Part shown: positions 37,023 through 45,913 of the stretch, in pieces
How the letters are laid out: every line of letters begins with the position of its first letter
How positions within the stretch are numbered: position 1 is the stretch's first letter
Source: Candidatus Paraprochloron terpiosi LD05
Lineage (GTDB): Bacteria; Cyanobacteriota; Cyanobacteriia; Cyanobacteriales; Prochloraceae
NCBI GenBank assembly: GCA_018141785.1
Contig: CP073341.1
Location: 2,901,261-2,965,260, forward strand
DNA: 64,000 nt
Reading direction: 5' to 3'
Notes under the pieces: generated by a model
Told to the model about the DNA's origin: nothing
What the model saw: the letters and a program-made list of their open reading frames with translations, nothing else
Databases searched by the model: none
Made by a program: the position numbers and the translations under genes

Positions 37023-38851
37023 TCTAAGAGGCGGTCGATTCCTCTTAGTAGGCCAAAGGCAACGGCGGCGGAACTCCTTGGAGGGTAGAGGATGAGTGAG
37101 AAAGCGAATGCCCTCTTGCAATGAGGGGGATAGGGATTCAAAATTTGTCCCTGTGATAAAGGAATAGCAGACTTCACTTGGGTCTTATACGAAACTATTC
37201 GACAACTAGAAACCAAACCGAAGGATAAGTTAGATGATAGCGGCAACGCTAGAAAATGGACCAGAAGGACAGTTGAAAGAGTGGGGCGACATAAACTGGC
37301 GTCGTACTTGGAAGATTGTTAGGAATTTACGCGGTCGGATATTTCGTGCCCGAAAGCTTGGACTGTGGAGACAATTACTGTCTCTACAGAAGTTAATTAA
37401 GAGATGTCGGTCGAACCTATTACTGAGCATTAGACAAATCACACAGGTAAATACCGGAAAGCGAACAGCTGGGGTAGATAAGGAGGTAATAAAAACACCA
37501 GCACAGCGTGTGAAACTTGCTAATAGCTGGACAACGCCTAAGGCAAAACCAGCACGACGGGTATATATACCTAAAGCGAATGGCAAGAAACGTCCCCTCG
37601 GAATCCCCACGATGAGAGATAGAGTCGCTCAGGCAATAGTCAAGAATGCACTGGAACCTGAATGGGAAGCCATGTTTGAAGCTAACTCCTATGGCTTCAG
37701 ACCCGGTCGAAGTTGCCAAGATGCTATTGGACAATGCTTCATTAGGCTACGCGGCGATTATAAAAAAGCCGGAAAGTGGGTAGAAAAGGATAAATGGGTT
37801 CTAGACGCTGATATCAAGGGATTCTTTGATAACATTGACCATAAATCCATCCTAAACGCAGTTAGAGAAGATTCTTTAATTGATGGATGGTTAAAAGCTG
37901 GATTTGTCGAAAGTAGGAAGGGATACAGCCCAACCGAAAAAGGAACTCCACAGGGTGGCGTAATAAGTCCTTTGTTAGCAAATATTGGACTCCACGGGTT
38001 AGAAAAATATATAAACGAACGTAACCCAAAGGTAGGCGTCATCAGGTATGCAGACGATTTCGTAGTTACTGCAAGGGACAAGGAATCCCTGGAGGAGTTG
38101 AAAACCCAGATAAATCAATGGCTATCAGAACGAGGTCTTGAGATTAGCGATGAGAAGACGCGGATAGTACACATCAGAGACGGATTTGATTTCCTGGGGT
38201 TTAACTTGAGACATTATGAGGATAGTGCGACTCGAAAGTCGCAGTAGTTAGTGGTTCAGCCACCTGAACCCAATGGAGAGTGTCTCTCCAGTTCCCGTCC
38301 GAAGGAGTTTTGGCAGTAATGCCGGAGTTTCACAGCTAGAGGGTTAAATGGCCAAGCTACTATCAGTCCGATGGTGGTAGCGGCCTAGGGAAAGTCTGAT
38401 ATGGCTCGCTATCAGCGAAGTTTGCAGCCTCGTCAAGTGTGAAGAGTGAAAGCGGAACTGACACACTCTAACCAAAATGGTATGCGGCACATGTGAAAAA
38501 TGGACTTACCTCGCCATCACGTAGACACCACGCCGCCGGGGCATGGAGCAGCCTAAGTCAGACGTATCTAACTATTGCGGAACGAGTTAACCTCCACAGG
38601 GTCTGGTCTTGCACCAGTAGGAAAGGAGTAATCTGTACCAATTCCCTGGGGAGAAAGGACTCTCTTAAGAAGCGAATGGAGTCATACTGGACGAAAGTCC
38701 GAGGGAAAACACGACTGTATAACCTGACTCATAGACAAATGTCTACTCGAAAGGGGAGCTGACGTAGGAGAGGGTGAAACGTAATCCGAAAGATGGAACT
38801 TGAAACTCAATGCTCCTCATAGTGCGGCTCGTTCCTAGCAAGTAAAGTCGC

Positions 38852-38875
38852 GCCCGCCATCGAGGATGCCGGGCG
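38852..38875. repeat. C5G-type palindromic mini-repeat, copy d
   Basis: GCCCGCCAT, loop CGAGG, ATGCCGGGC, just inside the 5' end of intron I3. It is slightly shorter than the other copies. Confidence 0.75.
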
Positions 38876-39083
38876 AACGAAGCTAGGGCAGGGTTCTAGA
38901 CAAACTGGAGCTGCAATCTAAGCCCGGAAACAGGCTGAAACAGTTCCTGACCAGCTGAACCTTGACAACTGAATGAACTATGAGAGTGAGGGCATGGTCA
39001 GAAATCATGTAACCAAGCCTCTCCCGTGAGGGAATCACGTGAATCCTTACCTGGCCACAGTGAGATTAATCATCAGGCTGAAG

Positions 39084-39108
39084 CCCCCGCCATCGAGGAT
39101 GCCGGGGG
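39084..39108. repeat. C5G-type palindromic mini-repeat, copy e
   Basis: CCCCCGCCAT, loop CGAGG, ATGCCGGGGG, in the 5' ribozyme region of intron I3. It has the same loop as copy d, 230 bases away. Confidence 0.85.
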
Positions 39109-39474
39109 GGCGGTAAAGTGCGGCCAAGCGGTTAGGCAGAGATACTTCCGCTAACAGGGAGAACACCGGGATAACTTAACGTGAATCATCTGAGGAAAGA
39201 CCTAAAGCATGACACTGTCGGAAGGCCGTTACAGACGACAGAAGAAACACCGAAAGAAACTCGTAAGGGCAGATGAGGCCACTTACATTCCTGAGTTGGT
39301 GATAGGTCAATGGATGAGTCCCAAGGGTTCGCAACAATAGTTTATTCCCAACGAGTAAAAACTCGCTTAACTTCCACGGAAACTAGGGATTCCAAGCCCG
39401 ACAAGTGAAGTGGTGGGGTCGCCCGATTAACGGCCTAACGGAAAAGCGAGGGTAAGAGAGGGCGTAACTGCCCA

Positions 39475-41317
39475 ATGGTTTCTACAGAGAAGAAGCCCAA
39501 TGTAATTATCAGAGCGATTTATAAGGTTAAACTTGTGAATTTCACTAACCAGACTCCAAGCGAATACCCTAGTCTGAAAGCCCTGAAACTTCACTTGGCA
39601 GTATTTCTGTCAATGGAGAGGATTGGTCGGAAGGCTAGCGATGTCTGGAGAAACTTGCCATGGAAGCGATTCCGGCATCATGTTTTTCGATTACAGCGGG
39701 CAATCTTTAAAGCGCAAAAGGATAATCATAAAGCCAAGGTCAAACGTTTACAACGGCTCCTACTTCGGAGTCGTGCAGCTCAAGCTCTGGCCGTCAAACA
39801 AGTAACACAGCTAAACACAGGGCGTAAGTCCCCGGAGTTGACGGGAAAACAGCGCTTTCTACTAAAGAGCGCCTAGTGCTGTGCCAAAGGCTGAACAAAC
39901 ACTGGTACCACTGGAAACACCAACAACTGAGAAGGGTAAATATCCCGAAGCCAAACGGCAAAACTCGTGGATTAGGCATCCCTACAATAGCCGACCGGGC
40001 ATGGCAAGCGTTGCTCAAGTTAGCAGCCGAGCCTGCCTACGAGGCAACCGCCGGAGAAAGAAGCTATGGCTTCAGACCCGGTCGCTGTACTGCGGACGCA
40101 CAAAAGCTCATCTTTGATAACCTCAAAAGCAATGCAAACGGTATGGATAAGCTGATACTGGAAACAGATATTAGCAAATGCTTTGACGAAATTGACCACA
40201 AGGTCATGCTCGATGGAATAGTCCTACCAAAAGAGGCTCTCAAAGGTCTCAAACTTGCTGTGAAAGCTGGCGTTCGTGGTGAATACCCCTCCAGTATTAA
40301 AGGTACGCCCCAGGGTGGAGTGATTTCACCCCTACTGGCCAATATCGCCCTAGATGGATTCGAGAACCTAGGGAATGACCAGAAAGTCAGGACAGAATAC
40401 ACGCACAAAAGCGGGAAAAAGTCCGGTGAAAAGTACTACAAATGGTCAGAAGGTATAAGGGGTATTCGTTACGCGGATGATGCGGTCTTTATCTGTAAAC
40501 CCGGAGCTGATACCAAGAGGCTACGGGAGGATATCGACAAATTCCTGGAGTCTTCCGGGCTAAAAATCAACGAAACTAAGACTAAGGTGAGTAAAACTAC
40601 GGATGGGTTCGACTTCTTAGGGTGGCGCTTCCGCGTTAATTCCCGTGGAGTCTTTAAATCCACACCGAGTTGGGAGAATTATGCAGACATCAAATCCAAG
40701 GTTAAAACCACTTGGAAGAACGGCACAACCACGGAGGCTCGTCTGAAAACGATTGAGTCACAAATCCGAGGTTGGAGGCAGTACCACAAAAACTGCGATA
40801 TGAGCAAGCACTCGCTATGGTCACTCAATCACTGGGTTTGGCGTAAGCTGAGGGCTGAAAAACGCAGGATGGCTCAAAAGGAAGCCGAGAAAGCAAGACG
40901 TCTGGCAATTAAGGGTAAACCCTTAGGAGCGCGCCTCGCGCGCTCACATCAAAGCAGATAGAGAAAGCCTTCCCAAAAGTTCCCTGGAAAGTCAACAGCC
41001 ACACAATGGTAAAGGATAACGCCTCACCCTACGATGGCAACATAAAATACTGGGTTAACCGCAATTCCAAATTATACAGTGGTCCAACCGCTGAAGCCCT
41101 CAAGCGACAGAAGAATATATGTCCGCATTGCAATCGTAAGTTCATGGAGTTGGATGGTGCCGTGGAATTGCACCACATTGACGGCAACCACAACAACTGG
41201 TTTCGCTTGAATCTAGTTGCTCTCCACCGAGAATGTCACCAAGCGCAGACGGTACACCGGAAGCGTATCAAGGACGGACTCGTGAAGCGCGCCTCCCATT
41301 GGCATAGGGACACCTGA
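39475..41317 (+). pseudogene. Group II intron reverse transcriptase RT2 with HNH domain, frameshifted
   Basis: Part 1 (39475-39850) ends VTQLNTGRKSP. The expected continuation GVDGKTALSTKERLVLCQRL is in another frame, explained by loss of one C from a C-run near 39835. The palm is otherwise intact: IPKPNGKTRGLGIPTI, GTPQGGVISPLLANIALDGF and GIRYADDAVF. A second lesion, a 19-base palindrome at 40927-40945, breaks the frame before the tail QLTSKQIEKAFPKVPWKV and the HNH domain (CPHCNRKFM, ELHHIDGNHNN). A single-base error in the assembly at the C-run cannot be ruled out, but the palindrome is real. Confidence 0.85.
40927..40945. repeat. 19-base GC palindrome inside RT2
   Basis: GAGCGCGCC-T-CGCGCGCTC. 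The related sequence at 57860-57880 lacks it and reads straight through (SAKRQLTSEQ), showing that it is an insertion. Confidence 0.75.
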
Positions 41318-41318
41318 G

Positions 41319-41344
41319 CCCCCGGCATTGATTAATGGCGGGGG
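41319..41344. repeat. C5G-type palindromic mini-repeat, copy f, in domain V of I3
   Basis: Inverse orientation: CCCCCGGCATT, loop GATT, AATGGCGGGGG. It directly follows GAGCC of domain V and precedes TGAAAGTTGCACG. The same position is hit in the truncated intron copy at 58281. Confidence 0.85.
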
Positions 41345-43169
41345 TGAAAGTTGCACGTCCGGTTCGTCGGAGAGGGGCGGGGTGGCAACATCCCCCTCGA
41401 CTCTAATAGTTAGAGGCGTAGGGCAAAACGTCAATGGAGAGGAGGTTGGAATCTAAGGACTCAAAGCCCAATTTGGATGAGACCTGAAAGCCGATACAAA
41501 GAAAAATGAGGAGTAAACGCGCCAGCGAGTAAGATGATACACCAGGAGCCGGGTGCTTTGAAAGTGTACGCCCGGCGGTACTGTGAGGGGGAAAACCTGT
41601 AAGGGTCTACCTATCTCGACAAAGGTGAGAACGGAACTCTGAGAGGGAAGTTACTTATTAAGCCCCAGAAGTCAAAAGTACTGGAATTCTGCAAAAAAGT
41701 CGGTGCAACCATCGACAGCATGAAGACAAAAACACCAGAGCAGGTCATCCGTAAGATAGAACCACTTCTGGGAGGTTTTGCGAACTACTACAGAGGAGTA
41801 TGCAGCAAAGAAACCTTTAGTGATATAAGCCACCGACTATGGTGGTACCTCTGGCGTTGGGCAAGAAGACGACACCCCAACAAAGACAAGAAATGGGTAA
41901 AAGATAAGTATTTCCAAACCGAGTATAAAAAGGGTGGTAAAAGAGATTGGCGGTTTTACTACGAAAGTAAAGACCGGAGGGGCAAGAGAATAGTACATAA
42001 TTTGTACGACATAACAGTTGTCCCGATTGTAAGACATGTCAAGGTCAAGGGAACTTACTCCCCAGACGACCCTGAACTGGTGGAATATTGGCAGACGCGG
42101 CGAAATAAGTCTGGAAATAAAAGATGGGCGTGCAGGTCAAAATATGAGACAGTAGCCATCAATCAGAACTGGAAATGCCCAGTTTGCCATGACCACTTGT
42201 TCAATGGTGAGGAAATCGAAACCCATCACATAGTACCTGTAAGGGATGGAGGCTCTGACGACGAGAGCAACCTGAGACACTTGCACAAAGCATGTCACAA
42301 ACAGGTGCATTCAAGAAAATCCAAGCAGGGCTTGAAGTGAGGCTTGAGCCGGATGATTGGTAACAGTCACGTCCGGTTCTTAGGGGAGGGGAGAGAAGCG
42401 ATTCTCAAACCTTACCCGACACCCAGAGCCAACCCGCCAATGTTGACCCCGACCAGGCTCTTGGCATTGACCACGGCATTGATAACTGGTTGACCTGTGT
42501 GGATACCCAAGGCAATAGCTTCATTGTGGAGGGTCGTCACCTGAAGTCAGTTAACCAGTGGCACAACAAGCGGGTTGCAACGCTCAAAGAAAACCAGCCC
42601 CAAGGCTTCTGGTCTAAGGGACTGGCTCGGATTACCGAGAAACGGAACCGTCAGATGCGGGACGCGGTGAACAAAGCGGCTCGACTGGTGGTCAACCATT
42701 GCCTTGAGCAGGGCATTGGCACAATCGTCTTTGGCTGGAATCCTGGGCAAAAACAAAACGCGAATCTGGGCAAGAAAACCAACCAGAAGTTTATTCAGAT
42801 TCCGACTGCCCGGCTAAAAGAACGCATCCAGCAACTGTGCCAGCAGTATGGCTTACGCTTCGTTGAGACCGAGGAATCCTATTCTTCACAAGCCAGCTTT
42901 GTTGATGGGGACTCAGTGCCAACCTACGGTGAAAAACCCTCCGACTGGGAACCATCTGGGCAGCGGATGAAAAGAGGGTTGTACCGCACTGCTGCTGGCC
43001 ATCTCATTAATGCTGATGCCAATGGGGCGGCGAATATCCTCAAAAAAGTAGCCGGAAGGTTGGGGATTAACCTTGACCAACTGGGTAGAGGCGCTTTGAC
43101 TTCGCCCGAGCATGAGTCCGCTTTTGGACTGCTTGTGAATCCCCGGATCTAATGAGCGGGGAGAGTCAA

Positions 43170-43534
43170 AACCACTCAATGTGACGGTAATTCCATTCTA
43201 GAGGGCGTTTGGTAACGCGAACAAATTCTTCTGTTGAGAAAAACCATTTCCTCTTATTCAGGCCCACAATCTGATTGTGGTCACAGCCAAGCAGGTAGAT
43301 TTGTCGGAAGCCCATATACATGGCTACTTGCAATGCCATAATCGTGACGGTTGAAGGTGATACAATGGGACGGGTTAAATCTATCCCTGTGTTCAGGATC
43401 ATCTCAGAGGAGGCACCGAACCAGAGATAATGAAGTTGTCGATTGGCAAAATTTCCGCCTCCTTCTACCCGTGCTTGATCAGGTAGGGCAAAGAAAAATG
43501 TACTATCTCCAGTTCCCTGATCCAATTCTTTCAT
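43170..43534 (-). pseudogene. MptE/DUF115-like gene, middle fragment split by element A
   Basis: The frame has the family motifs SPSTVTIMALQVAMYMGFRQ and IYLLGCDHNQIVG, then stops where element A begins. The C-terminal continuation is at 34171-34370. DUF115 proteins handle sialic- or pseudaminic-acid-type surface glycans or motility glycosylation. The normal N-terminal half is missing; the fragment is joined to a cytidylyltransferase fragment by a TGAATG. Confidence 0.72.
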
Positions 43535-43728
43535 TCAAGCGGACACCTGAGCAATCTCTTCATCTTCAGTAGAAATCATCACACGATCACACGACTTAAC
43601 CCATGACTTTGTAAGGCAGCTTCTATTGTCCAAGCAATGAGCGGCTTACCCGCCAGCAAGGTGATATTCTTACGGGGAATGGACTTGGAGCCACCCCGTG
43701 CGGTAATCAAACCAATAATTTTGCTCAT
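43535..43728 (-). pseudogene. NeuA-like acylneuraminate cytidylyltransferase, 5' fragment
   Basis: Reads MSKIIGLITARGGSKSIPRK, the nucleotide-binding start of CMP-sialic-acid synthetases, then NITLLAGKPLIAWTIEAALQ. A tandem duplication of CGTGTGAT near 43570 shifts the frame. Undoing it restores SRVMISTEDEEIAQVS, after which the gene is cut off. GGGAGAG precedes the ATG. This is the leftover of a sialic-acid-type glycan locus that once continued into the MptE-like gene. Confidence 0.8.
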
Positions 43729-44019
43729 GCCAACTCTCCCTTTCTCTTGATCGCCGCTCTTACAAAGGATAATGATATTCCTTCAAAGGTAAATCTACTA
43801 TATTTAATAATGAGCAATTACTGGGGCGAAAATAATTATTCAATGGAGAATCCTTCAAACACTTAATTTATGCTAATTTACTTAAATAGTAAAACTACGT
43901 ATGCTTTAGTAAATTATTTTGCCTAAATATTTTACAAGGGAGTTGGGGAGAAGTTCTATAAACGAATCTCCCCAACTCCCTACTCCCCTACTCTTCCACT
44001 TTTTCACTAACAGGATAGT
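43729..44019. other. Intergenic region between the glycan remnant and psbV
   Basis: AT-rich, no ORF. It contains the hairpin repeat at 43938-43980, which could end psbV transcription. Confidence 0.5.
43938..43980. repeat. Hairpin repeat downstream of psbV
   Basis: GGGAGTTGGGGAGA and its exact complement TCTCCCCAACTCCC flank AGTTCTATAAACGAA. A related unit (AGTTCTGTAAACGAATCTCC) lies inside recJ at 53778. It is in terminator position for psbV on the minus strand but has no T-run. Confidence 0.7.
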
Positions 44020-44505
44020 TTAGTTGTAGATCGTGCCTCCCCACCTGGGATCTAACTTAGGCGCAACCAGCATATAACCAGCCAGAGCTTCCTCGTCTTC
44101 TTGGGATAAATTTCTCAACTCTGGGAAAACATCAGACCTGGTGGTGTTGGGATGCAACAGATCGAGGTCAATTTCTCCATCGTAAGTGGTGGGATTTTCG
44201 ATGTAATCCACCAATCCTTCCAGATTATCCCGTGGCGGCTGTGCTCCAGCCAGTTCGTATAAACTCAAGCCAATATTGGGATTGGTTTTGGTTTTGCCCT
44301 GGAGATGGCATTTCGTACAATTGTTAATCCACAGTCGTTCTCCTTGAGCCACTTGTTTATTGCTCAGGACAATGGTATCCCCAGCCTCGTTCAAAGGCAC
44401 AGTGCGAATACTTTTATCAACTTCCAGGGCGGCGGCATTGCCAACATTGAGTTGTAAGGCAAAAAATAAAGTTGCCACGACTATTAAGATTAATCGCTTC
44501 AGCAT
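44020..44505 (-). CDS. psbV: Photosystem II cytochrome c550 PsbV
   Basis: PsbV is an extrinsic lumenal haem protein that stabilises the oxygen-evolving cluster. The 161-residue precursor has a signal peptide (LILIVVATLFFALQLNVGNA), then ALEVDKSIRTVPLNEAG, the haem site CTKCH and the C-terminal RWGGTIYN. I chose the ATG reading MLKRLILI because GAGGAG lies 5 bases upstream; the longer frame adds 12 unlikely residues. It is intact. Confidence 0.96.
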   Translation of the reverse strand: MLKRLILIVVATLFFALQLNVGNAAALEVDKSIRTVPLNEAGDTIVLSNKQVAQGERLWINNCTKCHLQGKTKTNPNIGLSLYELAGAQPPRDNLEGLVDYIENPTTYDGEIDLDLLHPNTTRSDVFPELRNLSQEDEEALAGYMLVAPKLDPRWGGTIYN

Positions 44506-45051
44506 CGTTCTCCTCAAAAAATTTGTTTTCATATCAGCCAACTCAATCTAAAAAACAGCGGCGGGTAGAGCATTAACTGACCTAATCAGCTGTTTTTGCC
44601 CATAATATCCCCCTCCTCGGTCCCCTAGGGAAGATTGAGTGGTCATCATAAATATAATGCCATAGACTCGGGCACAATCCGTACTCTTAAATTTCTAACG
44701 GATCTGAGAAAGCCGTGAATAGTGGATTTTAACAAACTTTTCGTCCTTTGTGCTTTTCCTAGACACAACAATCCTGTCAGACTCTAGGAGATAAGACAAT
44801 TTACGCAGCGCGATTGCAAAGCTTTGCGTAAGCTTTGCGTAAGCAACCGCCCTTGGCGTCCCGCATTTTAACTAAATTAATGGCCATTATTATTTTCTAG
44901 CTTTTATAGATTGTGTACTAACTTAAACCTTGGTCATTTAACTTTGAAACCTCTTAAATTCATCAAAAAACTAATATAGCGCTACGGGCGAGTGTAGGGT
45001 GTGGGGAAGAAATTTGCCTTGTTTTGTAGGGGCGCACGGGCGCTTGCTATA
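44506..45051. other. Gene-free stretch between psbV and cobA
   Basis: No gene is recognised. The psbV promoter should lie near 44560-44760. A short direct repeat (AAGCTTTGCGTAAGCTTTGC) within a GC-rich patch at about 44816-44868 looks like a dispersed insert. The stretch from 44980 to 45050 holds another GC-rich patch just after cobA. Confidence 0.5.
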
Positions 45052-45819
45052 TTAAAGTCCTCCTGCTAAAACTGAGTGGAGGTGGACGGTTTTGCCAATA
45101 ACAGCGATCGCCGGGGCCGCAAAGTTTCTTTCTTCTACTTGCCCCATAATGGTACCGATTGTGCCCATTAACTCATCTTGTTCCGGTGTGGTTCCCCAGC
45201 GAATCAAGGCTACAGGGGTATCTAACGGTAAACCCCCAGCTACCAATTGAGGTAATATCTTACTAAGATTGTGAATGCCCATATAAATAACAATGGTTTC
45301 CGAACTTTGAGCGATCGCCTCCCAGTTTACTTGAGGTCGATATTTTCCCGCCGCTTCGTGTCCGGTAACGAATGTGACAGTAGAACTATAAGCCCTATGA
45401 GTCAAGGGAATGCCAGCATAAGCAGGTGCAGCAATACCAGAAGTAACCCCAGGCACCACTTCCACTGATACTCCAGCTTTAACCAAATCTTCCATTTCTT
45501 CCCCACCGCGACCAAAGACAAAAGGATCCCCTCCTTTAAGACGGACCACAATCGCATTGCTCCGTGCTTTTTCAATCAACAGTTGGGTGGTTTCTGACTG
45601 CAATTTAGAATGTCTGCCTCGCCGTTTGCCCCCATTAATTAGTTCTGCTTCGGGACGGATCGCCCCTAAAATTGCTGGGGATACCAAAGCGTCGTAAATC
45701 ACCACATCAGCCTGTTCTAGCAGAGCTTTGGCTTTTAGGGTCATTAGTCCCGGATCTCCTGGTCCTGCACCCACTAGGTACACTTTACCTATATAATAGG
45801 ACTTGGTAACGTTGGTCAT
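45052..45819 (-). CDS. cobA: Uroporphyrinogen-III C-methyltransferase
   Basis: The enzyme makes precorrin-2, the entry to sirohaem and cobalamin, by two SAM-dependent methylations. The 255-residue product has the family motifs VYLVGAGPGDPGLMTLKA, VVRLKGGDPFVFGRGGEE, VVPGVTSGIAAPAYAGIPLT and YMGIHNL. It is a single-domain enzyme without HemD or CysG fusions. It stands alone on the minus strand. Confidence 0.95.
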   Translation of the reverse strand: MTNVTKSYYIGKVYLVGAGPGDPGLMTLKAKALLEQADVVIYDALVSPAILGAIRPEAELINGGKRRGRHSKLQSETTQLLIEKARSNAIVVRLKGGDPFVFGRGGEEMEDLVKAGVSVEVVPGVTSGIAAPAYAGIPLTHRAYSSTVTFVTGHEAAGKYRPQVNWEAIAQSSETIVIYMGIHNLSKILPQLVAGGLPLDTPVALIRWGTTPEQDELMGTIGTIMGQVEERNFAAPAIAVIGKTVHLHSVLAGGL

Positions 45820-45913
45820 ATCAATAAGTGAACTACCAATATCCGATTAGTTTCCAGAGGCACGCTCTTACGGAATTTTGACTGGATAATGAGGAGTAAC
45901 AGCAACCGTCAAT

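Larger units (their letters stand above)
38822..41407 (+). mobile_element. Group II intron I3 inside intron I2
   Basis: I3 starts GTGCGGCTCG and ends ACTCTAAT. Taking these ends, I2 rejoins as CTCCTCATA then AGTTAGAGG, the same length as CTCCTCAGAAGTTAGAGG in the surE intron; this fixes both boundaries well. It carries a frameshifted RT (RT2) with an HNH domain. Its domain V is damaged: after GAGCC a palindromic mini-repeat replaces the 5' strand, leaving only TGAAAGTTGCACGTCCGGTT. I3 is therefore probably splicing-dead. Confidence 0.85.
38225..41620 (+). mobile_element. Group II intron I2 inside the RT1 gene
   Basis: I2 starts GTGCGACTCGAAAGTCGC and ends CTATCTCGAC. Without its own insert (38822-41407) it is about 810 nt with no ORF, and it aligns along its whole length with the surE intron, including the stretch AGTAATGCCGGAGTTTCACA and the domain V segment GAGCCGGGTGCTTTGAAAG. 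It and the surE intron form one ORF-less family that must be mobilised in trans. An intron within the ORF of another intron makes a twintron-like structure. Confidence 0.85.
37234..42340 (+). pseudogene. Group II intron reverse transcriptase/maturase RT1, interrupted by intron I2
   Basis: Part 1 (37234-38224) holds RT blocks RVYIPKANGKKRPLGIPTMR, SYGFRPGRSCQDAI, the palm KGTPQGGVISPLLANIGL, and the YADD active site (GVIRYADDFVV). It breaks at FLGFNLRHYED. Part 2 (41621-42340) holds the maturase X domain (IEPLLGGFANYYRGVCSKETF) and an HNH nuclease (CPVCHDHLFN, THHIVPVRDGG). Joining at the consensus intron ends leaves one extra base, so even spliced RNA would be out of frame unless the 3' boundary is shifted by one. 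The domains themselves look undamaged. Confidence 0.82.
36586..42420 (+). mobile_element. Group II intron I1 in tnpB of element A (host of nested introns)
   Basis: The intron starts GCGCGACC, a GUGYG-like 5' end with C at the second position, and ends CTTACCCGAC. Removal joins tnpB codons VYK and TQS in frame. A canonical domain V is visible at about 42352-42385 (GAGCCGGATGATTGGTAACA then GTCACGTCCGGTTC), followed by a domain VI-like hairpin. The ribozyme 5' half is 36586-37233. The RT ORF is RT1. Of its 5835 nt, 3396 are the second intron, I2. The ribozyme core itself looks intact apart from a mini-repeat in an outer part of domain I. Confidence 0.85.
34479..43152 (+). pseudogene. tnpB: TnpB of element A, in three pieces
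   Basis: Coding pieces are 34479-34970, 36529-36585 and 42421-43152, together 426 codons. Junction 1 reads DWAFI then RELRILPRNGCF. Junction 2 reads AEFVYK then TQSQPANVDPDQALGIDHG. Both are in frame. RuvC residues are intact: Asp in LGIDHGIDNWLTC, Glu in FVETEESYSSQ and Asp in NADANGAANI. There is no CxxC zinc ribbon. TnpB is an omega-RNA-guided nuclease that helps IS605 elements persist. Intron splicing could heal junction 2, but element B at junction 1 cannot be spliced, so the gene is dead. Confidence 0.88.
34372..43169 (+). mobile_element. IS200/IS605-type element A carrying nested insertions
   Basis: The element is bounded on the left by the MptE-like C-terminal fragment and on the right by the MptE-like N-terminal fragment. 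Approximate ends are a GC-rich hairpin region near 34375-34425 (including GCGGCTTTAGCCGC) and GAGAGTCAA at 43161-43169. It encodes tnpB only; no tnpA (Y1 transposase) is visible, so it would need one in trans. About 7.4 kb of its 8.8 kb is later insertions: element B and a group II intron nest. Ends are inferred from where host coding stops and are uncertain by several bases. Confidence 0.7.

Noticed and set aside
36854..37246. 130-codon minus-strand frame in intron I1.
   Set aside because: Lies in the ribozyme part of a group II intron upstream of its RT gene; structured RNA, not protein.
38493..38762. 89-codon frame in intron I2.
   Set aside because: Inside ribozyme sequence shared with the surE intron, where the frame is not kept.
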